A stretch of 48,438 nt of DNA from Actinomycetota bacterium (lineage in GTDB: Bacteria > Actinomycetota > CADDZG01 > WHSQ01). This document shows positions 36,565 to 43,470 of the stretch, in pieces; positions within the stretch are counted from its first letter, which is position 1; every line of letters begins with the position of its first letter. The notes below the pieces were generated by a model that searched no databases, was not told where the DNA came from, and was given only the letters and a program-made list of their open reading frames with translations. The position numbers and the translations under genes are program-made. Where the stretch lies: NCBI GenBank assembly GCA_009379915.1, contig WHSV01000017.1, positions 1-48,438 of the forward strand, given 5' to 3'.

Positions 36565-36652
36565 TCCATTCGATTACGGCTTCGGCGACGAGTTCCGCCG
36601 GGATCCGATATTCGCCCGATAGAATTTCCGTCCGCAGCTCTGAAATCTCCAT
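36497..36652 (-). CDS. Small FlgM-like protein
   Basis: A 51-residue protein. Its first 32 residues (EISELRTEILSGEYRIPAEL followed by VAEAVIEWI) match the C-terminal two-helix pattern of FlgM anti-sigma-28 factors: LRxxIxxGxYxIxxExVAEAxI. The acidic, proline-rich tail overlaps folP on the other strand by 68 bases. No flagellar genes are in the window, so it may be an orphan anti-sigma-like protein. The ribosome site is weak, and third-position G+C is lower than in neighbours, so the gene is likely but unproven. Confidence 0.5.
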   Translation of the reverse strand: MEISELRTEILSGEYRIPAELVAEAVIEWINPTILERDPRGPDGPSPLPSS

Positions 36653-36704
36653 TCTGCGTTGGTATCGGCAGATTCGCCGATCGAGTTGATAGGTTTTTGT
36701 AATT

Positions 36705-37076
36705 ATGTCAAAGCGCGTACTGGTCGTGGAAGATGAAGAGGCGGTCCGCGAGCTCGAGAGGTTCATTCTCGAGCAGCACGGTTACGAGGTCATGGAGGCC
36801 GGGGACGGACTCGAGGGGCTGACCAAGGCCGAGTTTCGCAGGCCCGATCTCATCCTGCTGGATCTGATGATGCCCGACGTATCCGGGGGCCGGATGTTCG
36901 ACGAGATGCGGCATCACCCCGCGACCAAGGACATCCCGATCGTCGTCGTAACCGGTAAGCCGGACGCGCACGAGATGTTCGACGATGCGATCGGCGAAGA
37001 CAACGTCATCATGAAGCCGTTCGAGGCCGATGCCCTCATCGAACGCATCCGCTCTCATATCGGCGATCCCGAGTGA
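36705..37076 (+). CDS. Single-domain response regulator (CheY-like)
   Basis: A 123-residue receiver domain only. The acidic pocket is E9-D10-E11, the phosphoacceptor D53 in LILLDLMMPD, the switch Thr in VVTGKP and the conserved K104 in IMKPFE. There is no output domain, so it acts by protein binding. Its stop overlaps the pilD start by four bases (GTGA), which ties it to type IV pilus assembly or motility. A hairpin (ATCGGC/GCCGAT, 36671-36688) precedes it. Confidence 0.93.
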   Translation: MSKRVLVVEDEEAVRELERFILEQHGYEVMEAGDGLEGLTKAEFRRPDLILLDLMMPDVSGGRMFDEMRHHPATKDIPIVVVTGKPDAHEMFDDAIGEDNVIMKPFEADALIERIRSHIGDPE

Positions 37077-37849
37077 CGCTCGGCGTCATTCTGGCCTTTC
37101 TGCTAGGTCTCATCTTCGGCAGCTTTGGAACGGTTGCCGCTCACCGCATCCCGCGCCGCGAAACCATCGTCACCGGTCGTTCCAAGTGTCCCAACTGCGG
37201 ACGTCAGATCAAGGCGCACGAGAACGTGCCCATCGTGAGCTACATCGTTCTCAGGGGGAGATGCCCCGGGTGCGGCACCAGGATCTCGCTCCGTTATCCG
37301 CTGACCGAACTCGCAACGGGCGTTCTGTTCGCGCTCGCCGTCGTCAAGTTCGAGGTCACGGTAACGGCCGTGGTCTATGCGGCCTTCTTCTGGGTCCTCG
37401 TGGTTCTGACGGTCATCGATCTCGAGCACAAGCTGCTGCCGAACCGAATCGTTTATCCGACTTTCGTCGCCGGCTGGGCGGGGATCGTAGTGGCGGACCT
37501 GGTTGACGGGGACGCCGGGAGACTGAGGAGCGCGGCTCTGGGAGCCGTGGTCTTCGGTGGGTTCTTCTTCGTGGTGGCGTTCATCTATCCGGCCGGCATG
37601 GGGGGAGGCGACGTCAAGCTCGCCTTCGTGCTCGGCACCTTCGTGGGCTACGCGGGTGGAGTGGGAGCCGTCCTGGCCGGGATGTTTGCTTCGTTCCTCC
37701 TGGGAGGAGTGATTGGAATCATCGCCATGAAGGTCTCGGGGAAAGGACGGAAGACGCAGATTCCCTTCGGTCCGTTTCTGGCACTCGGGAGTGTGATCGC
37801 GGTTTTCCTGGGCGAGAGGATCGCCGAGGGCTACGTCGATTTTCTCTGA
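37073..37849 (+). CDS. pilD: Type IV prepilin peptidase / N-methyltransferase PilD
   Basis: A 258-residue membrane aspartic protease. N-terminal methyltransferase-type domain with zinc cysteines C39/C42 and C64/C67 (CPNC, CPGC); catalytic aspartates D116 (VIDLEHKLLPNRI) and D180 (GMGGGDVKL). Seven to eight membrane segments. It removes the leader of type IV prepilins and methylates the new N terminus, consistent with the pilT gene at 5351. GTG start coupled to the response regulator. The 3' end overlaps the convergent gene by 19 bases. Confidence 0.95.
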   Translation: MTLGVILAFLLGLIFGSFGTVAAHRIPRRETIVTGRSKCPNCGRQIKAHENVPIVSYIVLRGRCPGCGTRISLRYPLTELATGVLFALAVVKFEVTVTAVVYAAFFWVLVVLTVIDLEHKLLPNRIVYPTFVAGWAGIVVADLVDGDAGRLRSAALGAVVFGGFFFVVAFIYPAGMGGGDVKLAFVLGTFVGYAGGVGAVLAGMFASFLLGGVIGIIAMKVSGKGRKTQIPFGPFLALGSVIAVFLGERIAEGYVDFL

Positions 37850-39135
37850 TCGCGTGACCCGTTGGGCTCCTCGTTCTTGACCGACGCCGGCCCCGGGGCC
37901 GCACCGTTTTCGTTGTTCCGCGAACCGGCGACGCGTTCCGACAGATCTCTGAAGTTCTCGCGCACGAAGTCGGCAAGCCTTACGTCCGGCGACACGTGAA
38001 GCTTGCGGCGGATGCGCGCTTTGTGGCTTCGGACCGTGCCGGGGCTGATTCCCAGAACGTCGGCGATCTCCTGCTCGGTGCGTCGTTGGGCGAGATGAGC
38101 GAGCACATCCCACTCCCTGAGGGTTAGCTCCTCGGCCAGCGACACGGTGTTGAGGCTGCGTTTGCGCGGGTCGTCGGAGCGCCAGCTCATGTCCCCGCCC
38201 GATTCCTTTGCTTTGAAGAGCGCGATCTCGGCCTTCGCCATGAGCTCGCCGAGGGACTTGGTGCGGCTGTACTCGGCAATACCGACCGACACGGTTGTCA
38301 ACACGGTGTTGGACTCGATCTCCTTGACCGCCGAGCGGATGCGCTCGGCCGCCACCCAGGCCGTGCCTGCATCGCTCTCCGGGAGCAGAGCGGAGAACTC
38401 GTCGCTCTCGTAGCGAAACAGAAGGTCGGAGGCGCGGAGGTTCGACTTGACCACCCGGGCCAGGCGGGCGAGAAGGCGGTCCGCCTGCTCGCGCCCGATG
38501 CTTTTGTTGATCGCATCCATCTGATCCACGTCGATTATCAGCACCGAGAAGGGGGCCGAGGTTCTCGTCGAGCGCGCGATCTCTTCATTCAGTCGCAGGT
38601 CGAATGCGCCTCGGGAGGGAAGCTGAGTGATCGGATCGGCCGCGCTGCGCTGGAGGGCCGCCGTCTCCTTCTCGCGCCTGCGGATGGCGGACCAGATGCG
38701 TGCCACGAGCTCGCGCTGGTCGGCCGGCTTGGTCATGTAGTCGATGGCTCCGCCGTATAGACCCTTGAGCTTGTCGTCGATGCGGCTCAAGGCCGACAGG
38801 CAGATCACGGGTATGTCGGCCGTGGACGAGTCCTCGTTGAGGACCTCCAGCACGGTCAGCCCGTCCATGCCCGGCATCATCATGTCGAGGACGATGACGT
38901 CGGGGGATTCGGTCTGAGCGATCTGTATGCACTCCGCGCCGCCGTCGGCGAGGATCAGCGAGAAATCAGCCCTGAGCTGGACCTCGGCCAGGCGCAGGAG
39001 GTCCGGATCGTCGTCGACGACCAAAACGACCGGCTTCTCGCCAGCCTGTGTGTTCTCTTCTGCATCCTGTGCGTTCTCTTCTGTCACCGCGATGAAGTGG
39101 TCCCCATAAGTATCCTGCTCTTCTCCTGCGCCCAC
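37831..39135 (-). CDS. Response regulator with degenerate GGDEF domain and LuxR-type HTH
   Basis: A 434-residue protein. Receiver domain about 35-150 with D84 (VIVLDMMMPGMDG) and K136 (YMTKPAD). A GGDEF fold spans about 165-315 (DPITQLPSRGAFDLRL, VLIIDVDQMDAINKSIG), but the signature is RYESDEF instead of RYGGDEF, so cyclase activity is doubtful while nucleotide binding could remain. A LuxR/GerE HTH sits at about 335-395 (LTLREWDVLAHLAQRRTEQEIADVLGISPGTVRSHK). The N-terminal 34 residues and the last 40 are acidic and disordered. GTG start at 39135, or possibly GTG at 39087. This domain order is rare; it suggests DNA binding under control of phosphorylation and perhaps a cyclic nucleotide. Confidence 0.9.
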   Translation of the reverse strand: MGAGEEQDTYGDHFIAVTEENAQDAEENTQAGEKPVVLVVDDDPDLLRLAEVQLRADFSLILADGGAECIQIAQTESPDVIVLDMMMPGMDGLTVLEVLNEDSSTADIPVICLSALSRIDDKLKGLYGGAIDYMTKPADQRELVARIWSAIRRREKETAALQRSAADPITQLPSRGAFDLRLNEEIARSTRTSAPFSVLIIDVDQMDAINKSIGREQADRLLARLARVVKSNLRASDLLFRYESDEFSALLPESDAGTAWVAAERIRSAVKEIESNTVLTTVSVGIAEYSRTKSLGELMAKAEIALFKAKESGGDMSWRSDDPRKRSLNTVSLAEELTLREWDVLAHLAQRRTEQEIADVLGISPGTVRSHKARIRRKLHVSPDVRLADFVRENFRDLSERVAGSRNNENGAAPGPASVKNEEPNGSRDQRKST

Positions 39136-39303
39136 GATTGCACGTCGAGGGTGAAGTTGTAAGAAACATCGGGAACTAAATTCCGTCTAGTCCTTGCCGC
39201 TGACAGGTTGTGGAATGCGTTTTGAGACCCTACATGAACGCCCCGGTGCGCCGGCGCCGAAGGCTGTCGTGACCTGCGGTTTCCAGGGCCTTACGATGTG
39301 CCG

Positions 39304-39795
39304 ATGAGCGACTATGTCGAGCCACCGGACGACGACGAGCCCGAGGAGCAGCCGCTGGACCCCGAGGAGCGAGCGGCCCTGCGCCAGGACCTCGTGGACG
39401 TCCAGGTGCTCAAGGAGGTGCTCGAGCCAAAAGGGATAAAAGGGGCGGTTTTCTACTGCCCGGACTGCGGCGAGGACCATTTCCTGGGATGGGACCTCCT
39501 CGCGGGGAATCTTCAGGAGCTGCTCGAGGCCGGGGAGTCACCCGTCCACGAACCCGCGTTCGAACCCAATCCGAACGACTACGTCTCGTGGGACTACGCA
39601 CGCGGGTTTCTCGACGGTTACGAATCCTTCGAGCAGGAGGAGCTCGGTGAGATCGGCTCCCGTCTGGTCGCGAAGCTGGTTAAATCCGGCATGCGCATCG
39701 AGGAGGTCAAGGGCGTTCTCGCGGCCGTCGGCCTGCGAACCCCCGACGGAGCAGACGAGCGCGATCCCAGGCGCCTCAACCGAAACGACCAATAA
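39304..39795 (+). CDS. DUF5319 protein
   Basis: A 163-residue protein with the DUF5319 pattern of actinobacteria such as M. tuberculosis Rv3412: LDPEERAALRQDLVDV, YCPDCGEDHFLGWDLLAGNL, and PNDYVSWDYARGFLDGY. The CxxC pair may bind zinc. Function unknown; the mycobacterial gene lies by sigD. Here there is a C-terminal extension of about 45 residues (LGEIGSRLVAKLVKSGMRIE and onward) not found in short members. ATG at 39304 preferred over GTG at 39298. Three bases separate it from parA. Confidence 0.85.
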   Translation: MSDYVEPPDDDEPEEQPLDPEERAALRQDLVDVQVLKEVLEPKGIKGAVFYCPDCGEDHFLGWDLLAGNLQELLEAGESPVHEPAFEPNPNDYVSWDYARGFLDGYESFEQEELGEIGSRLVAKLVKSGMRIEEVKGVLAAVGLRTPDGADERDPRRLNRNDQ

Positions 39796-39798
39796 CCG

Positions 39799-40572
39799 GT
39801 GGCCAGGCTCATCGCGTTCGCCAATCAAAAGGGGGGCGTGGCCAAGACCACCACGACGCTGTCGATCGCGGCGGCTCTTAGCCGGAGGGGTAGGCGAGTG
39901 CTCGGCGTCGATCTCGACCCACAGGGGGCGCTCACCTATTCGGTCGGGGCCGACCCCGATGCCATCGACGAGACGATCAACGACGTTCTCGTTCGCCGTC
40001 TGCCCATCGAGAAGGTGATAATCACTCGTCCCGAGGGCGATTCGTCGATCGACGTCGTGCCCGCCAACATCGACCTTGCGGGGGCCGAGGCGGTACTGCT
40101 CGCAAAGACCGGCAGGGAGTACGCGCTCGAGCGGGCGCTGAGAGAGGTCACCGGCAGATACGAATTCATCCTGATCGACTGCCCACCATCGCTGGGCATC
40201 CTGACGATCAACGGACTCACCGCGGCTCAGGAGGTCGTCATCCCTTTGCAGTGCGAGGCACTCTCCCACCGAGGCGTCGGACAGCTGCTCGAGACCCTGC
40301 GCGACATACGTCACTTCACCAACCCGCACCTGGAGATCACAGGGATGGTGGCAGCCATGTTCGATGGGCGCTCTCTCCACGCACGCCGGGTGCTCGCCGA
40401 TGTCGGCTCGCGCTACGGGCTGAGGGTGCTGCAACCACCGGTTAGGAAGTCCATTCGATTCGCGGAGGCGGCGCAGGCGGGGCAGTCGATTCTCTCCTAT
40501 GCCCCCTCTCATCCGGGTGCCGACGCTTACAGAGAGCTGGGACGCCAGATCGACGAGGGCGTGGACCCATGA
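39799..40572 (+). CDS. ParA/Soj-family ATPase
   Basis: A 257-residue deviant-Walker ATPase. KGGVAKTTTT at residues 11-20, VDLDPQGALTYSVG with the switch Asp, FILIDCPPSLGILTINGL, and VIPLQCEALSHRGVGQLLET. It is typical of chromosome or cargo-positioning ParA. No parB or parS-like repeats are adjacent, so it may position some other complex; the next gene, a zinc-ribbon protein, overlaps its stop by four bases and is the best partner candidate. GTG start. Confidence 0.92.
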   Translation: MARLIAFANQKGGVAKTTTTLSIAAALSRRGRRVLGVDLDPQGALTYSVGADPDAIDETINDVLVRRLPIEKVIITRPEGDSSIDVVPANIDLAGAEAVLLAKTGREYALERALREVTGRYEFILIDCPPSLGILTINGLTAAQEVVIPLQCEALSHRGVGQLLETLRDIRHFTNPHLEITGMVAAMFDGRSLHARRVLADVGSRYGLRVLQPPVRKSIRFAEAAQAGQSILSYAPSHPGADAYRELGRQIDEGVDP

Positions 40573-40811
40573 GCGGGCCCTCGGAGACGGGACGCCACGC
40601 CCTCTACAGTGCAGGCGAGCGGAAACCCTTCACGGCGACGGTCGAATGCTCGTCGTGCAGGGAGGAGACGCGCGTTTCGTACGTCGAGCTGGGCGCGCTA
40701 ATGTTTCCCTTGCATTTTCACCTTCCACCCATATGGCGTTACTACTGTTCGTGGTTTCGCTGTCCGGCCTGCGGTAACAGGACTTGGATGCGGATTCATC
40801 TCGATCGATAG
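40569..40811 (+). CDS. Small zinc-ribbon protein
   Basis: An 80-residue protein. C27xxC30 and C65xxC68 (SCREE and CPACGN) make a classic zinc ribbon, separated by an aromatic hydrophobic loop (LMFPLHFHLPPIWRYYCSWF) that could touch a membrane or protein. The ATG overlaps the parA stop (ATGA). I know no function; coupling to ParA suggests a shared process. Confidence 0.8.
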   Translation: MSGPSETGRHALYSAGERKPFTATVECSSCREETRVSYVELGALMFPLHFHLPPIWRYYCSWFRCPACGNRTWMRIHLDR

Positions 40812-40855
40812 GCACGAGCGTTTCTAGACAGACACTCGACGGAGGGAGTTGCACG

Positions 40856-41329
40856 ATGGCACGTAAGACCAAGGCGAAGAAGGATCTCGAGACCGCCACG
40901 AAGCAGCTCAAGGGCACTGCCAAGGCCCTCGGTGACGTCAGCCGGAAGGCGGCCGATGTCGCTTCGAAGACTGCAAAGGACATAAGCAAGACGCGCGACG
41001 CGAAACAGGCGAAGAAGGCAACCAAAGTCGCGCAGAGCGCCTTGGCGGCCGCGGGGGCCGCGGCCCTAGAGCTTGCCAAGACGGCCAAGAAGCAGAGTGA
41101 GAAGGGAGCAAAGAAAGTCTCGGGCTCGAAAGAGATGTCGAGTGCGCGGAAATCCGCCAAGAAGGCCGCGGAGGCCACCAAGAAGGCCGCCAAGACGACC
41201 GCCGCCCAGGGTCGCAAGCAGAGCGCCGAGGCCGTCAAACAGGCGCGCAAGCGGACTGAAACCGCAGCCAAATCCGTCCAGAAGAAGAGCGCAAAGGCCC
41301 GGAAAACCACCAAGAAGAAGGTCGGGTAG
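40856..41329 (+). CDS. Histone H1-like Lys/Ala-rich DNA-binding protein
   Basis: A 157-residue protein made almost only of Lys, Ala, Thr, Ser, Arg and Glu. Repeated AKKAAEATKKAAKTTAA-like segments resemble the C-terminal tails of actinobacterial HU (HupB) and eukaryotic H1, but there is no HU fold. One central hydrophobic helix (VAQSALAAAGAAALELAK) may dimerise. The ATG at 40856 follows CGGAGGGAG. Likely a nucleoid or nucleic-acid binding protein. The 3' end is followed at once by GC-rich tandem repeats. Confidence 0.8.
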   Translation: MARKTKAKKDLETATKQLKGTAKALGDVSRKAADVASKTAKDISKTRDAKQAKKATKVAQSALAAAGAAALELAKTAKKQSEKGAKKVSGSKEMSSARKSAKKAAEATKKAAKTTAAQGRKQSAEAVKQARKRTETAAKSVQKKSAKARKTTKKKVG

Positions 41330-41459
41330 GCCGAGCCCGCCTTTTCTGCGGTCTCGCCGAGCCGACCCCGCCCCCTTCTGCGGTCTCGCCGAGCCGACCC
41401 CGCCCCCTTCTGCGGTCTCGCCGAGCCGACCCCGCCCCCTTCTGCGGTCTCGCCGAGCC
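41330..41459. repeat. 32-bp tandem repeat array
   Basis: Three full exact copies of a 32-bp unit starting at 41346, 41378 and 41410, and a partial one at 41442; the unit begins CTGCGGTCTCGCCGAGCC and ends CCCCGCCCCCTT. It contains the reverse complement of the REP-like core GGCTCGGCGAG. It lies between the histone-like gene and gdhA and has no spacers, so it is not a CRISPR. Confidence 0.85.
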
Positions 41460-41517
41460 CGCGGCTCGATGAGTGCTGCTGGAGGCCACGACGAGCGCGG
41501 AGTAGGCTGCGGCGAGG

Positions 41518-42834
41518 GTGAAGACCGTCAAAGAGGCGTCGCCGGACAACAGCAGCACGACGGCCCTGGGAGAAAGCGCTCGGGTCCTGGCCCCCAGCGA
41601 CGGCATGACGCCTTTCGAGGCGGCGACTTTCTTCTTTCACCAAAGCGCAGACCGGCTCGGTTTGCGCGACGACATGCGCGAGGTCCTCTCGACGACCTAT
41701 CGAGAGTTGGCCGTGCAGGTCCCACTGCGGATGGACGACGGGAGGATGGTCGTGCTGCGCGGCTACCGAATCCAACACAACGGCGCGCGCGGCCCCTACA
41801 AAGGCGGAGTCCGGTACCACGAGTCGGCGGACCTCGACGAAGTGCGCGCTCTCGCCGCTCTCATGACGTGGAAGAACGCCCTCATCGACGTTCCGTTCGG
41901 CGGAGCGAAGGGCGGGGTTCAATGCGAGCCCGGCCTGCTCTCGAGAGGAGAGTTGGAACGCCTAACGCGGCGCTTCACCGACATGATCAGCTACATCATC
42001 GGTGTCACGCGCGACATCCCGGCCCCCGATATGGGGACGAACGCACAGGTGATGGCTTGGATGATGGACGCGTACGGCAAGAAGAACGGGTACTCGCCGG
42101 GCATCGTCACCGGCAAGCCGGTCGAGCTCGGCGGCTCCCCGGGGCGCGAGGAAGCGACAGGGCGGGGAGTTGTGATCTGCGCGCGAGAGGTCGCCAAGCG
42201 CAAAGCCGTCAACTTCGAGGGAGCGCGCGTCGTCATTCAGGGGTTCGGCAACGTCGGTTACTGGACGGCGAAGCTGGGGGCCGAGATGGGGGTCACCGTC
42301 GTCGGCGTCTCGGACGTCGGGGGCGGCGTCTATAACGACAAGGGCCTCGATCTGGTGGCGCTCGAAGGGCACCTCGAGGACTCACTCTCGCTGGCCGATT
42401 TCAGCGGCGCCGAATCGGTTACGAACGAGGAACTCCTCGAGCTCGAGTGCGACATCCTGATCCCCGCGGCGGTCCACGGCGTCATCAACACCGGCAATGC
42501 CGGCGATATCAAGGCCCCCATAATCGTCGAGGCGGCCAACGGGCCCACGACTCCAGCCGCCGACGAGATGCTCAACGAGCGGGGCGTGACGATCGTCCCG
42601 GACATCCTCGCCAACGCCGGAGGTGTGACGGTCTCGTACTTCGAGTGGGTGCAGAACATCCAGCACTTCACCTGGGACGTGGACCAGGTGAACCTCCAGC
42701 TCGAGAAGAGGATGACCCGGGCCACGGACGAGGTGTTCGCGGCGGCCGCCGGGGGCCAATCGCTGCGTCGGGCGGCCTTCGACATCTCGGTGAAGCGGGT
42801 GGCTCACGCCGCCGAGCTGCGAGGCTACGTCTAG
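41518..42834 (+). CDS. gdhA: Glutamate dehydrogenase (Glu/Leu/Phe/Val type)
   Basis: A 438-residue enzyme. Substrate domain: GYRIQHNGARGPYKGGVRYH, MTWKNALIDVPFGGAKGGV with the catalytic Lys, IPAPDMGTN. NAD domain: RGVVICAREVAK, VIQGFGNVGYW, EAANGPTT, DILANAGGVTVSYFEWVQN. It interconverts glutamate and 2-oxoglutarate plus ammonia; cofactor preference cannot be read safely. The hut genes further on also feed glutamate, but they are not in the same unit. GTG start; a 28-residue unconserved N-terminal tail. Confidence 0.95.
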   Translation: MKTVKEASPDNSSTTALGESARVLAPSDGMTPFEAATFFFHQSADRLGLRDDMREVLSTTYRELAVQVPLRMDDGRMVVLRGYRIQHNGARGPYKGGVRYHESADLDEVRALAALMTWKNALIDVPFGGAKGGVQCEPGLLSRGELERLTRRFTDMISYIIGVTRDIPAPDMGTNAQVMAWMMDAYGKKNGYSPGIVTGKPVELGGSPGREEATGRGVVICAREVAKRKAVNFEGARVVIQGFGNVGYWTAKLGAEMGVTVVGVSDVGGGVYNDKGLDLVALEGHLEDSLSLADFSGAESVTNEELLELECDILIPAAVHGVINTGNAGDIKAPIIVEAANGPTTPAADEMLNERGVTIVPDILANAGGVTVSYFEWVQNIQHFTWDVDQVNLQLEKRMTRATDEVFAAAAGGQSLRRAAFDISVKRVAHAAELRGYV

Positions 42835-43001
42835 AAACCCCCGGGAATTTTTCTTTGCGCAATTCGGGCAAATGGGTATCACCCTTTTCGTCGTGGCGCG
42901 CATGGCTTCGCTGGGGGTGGGAAAGGAAGCATGGCGACAGACGGAGAACATGTCTCACCACAACGTCGGCGGGCCCGGAAGTCCGGATGAAAGGCAGAGG
43001 G

Positions 43002-43205
43002 ATGGAAGACAAGAGGTCGTGTGTGTGGATGCAGGGTCCCCGGGACGCGGCGGTCCACGTGTCGGCCGCCAAGTGGTGGCTGGCGATCACCAGGGACGTC
43101 ATGGCGAACGAGTACCGCCGTATGGCGGCGAAGCACCGTCCCCCGGTCACCTGCGACATGACGCCCAAATTCGTCTCTCCGCTGGAGCACCAGAAGCATG
43201 GCTAG
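43002..43205 (+). CDS. Small orphan protein
   Basis: A 67-residue protein with very high third-position G+C, which supports coding. It is rich in Trp, Met, Arg and His (CVWMQGPRDAAVHVS, KWWLAITRDVMANEYRRMAAKH) and has two Cys. An in-frame ATG at 42987 is an alternative start. It follows a 167-bp leader with a promoter-like TTGCGC ... TATCAC and is followed 17 bases on by a terminator, so it looks like its own unit. Family not recognised. Confidence 0.6.
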   Translation: MEDKRSCVWMQGPRDAAVHVSAAKWWLAITRDVMANEYRRMAAKHRPPVTCDMTPKFVSPLEHQKHG

Positions 43206-43222
43206 ATCCTGCAACTAATATG

Positions 43223-43250
43223 ACCCCCTTGTTTCAGAGCAAGGGGGTTT
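43223..43250 (+). terminator. Terminator hairpin whose 3' arm is the dodecin ribosome site
   Basis: ACCCCCTTG, 8-base loop, CAAGGGGGT, then TT: a perfect 9-bp stem after the small orphan gene. The 3' arm AAGGGGG is also the only ribosome site before the GTG at 43254. The hairpin may thus both end upstream transcripts and hide the dodecin start. Confidence 0.75.
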
Positions 43251-43253
43251 CTC

Positions 43254-43463
43254 GTGTCTGTTGAGAAGTCGATCGATCTCACGGCGACAGGTCCCTCCGT
43301 CGAGGAGGCCGTGGCCGAGGCAGTTCACAGGGCCAGCCTTACGCTGCGCGGGGTCACCGGCTTCGAGGTCGAGCGGATCGATGGCATCGTGGACGGAGCC
43401 GAAATCACCTACAAGGTGCTCCTGAGACTTACGTTCACCATCAAAGAACAGGTACACGAGTAA
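43254..43463 (+). CDS. Dodecin (flavin-binding)
   Basis: A 69-residue dodecin: SIDLTATGPSVEEAVAEAVH, RASLTLRGVTGFEVERIDG, and EITYKVLLRLTFTIKE, the normal beta-alpha-beta-beta pattern and length. Dodecins form 12-mers that store flavin or, in actinobacteria, FMN/CoA-related ligands. The GTG is set by family length and by AAGGGGG upstream, which sits in a hairpin. The next gene starts seven bases after its stop. Confidence 0.92.
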   Translation: MSVEKSIDLTATGPSVEEAVAEAVHRASLTLRGVTGFEVERIDGIVDGAEITYKVLLRLTFTIKEQVHE

Positions 43464-43470
43464 GCGCGCG

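Noticed and set aside
36299-36569. Minus-strand frames inside folP other than the FlgM-like one
   Set aside because: No motif, ribosome site or sensible composition.
41330-41459. Direct repeats of CRISPR-like length (32 bp)
   Set aside because: The units are head to tail with no spacers, and no cas gene is present.
41073-42335. Long plus-strand frame across the histone-like gene, the repeats and gdhA
   Set aside because: It is an off-frame reading of two real genes and a repeat array, almost only Arg and Pro.
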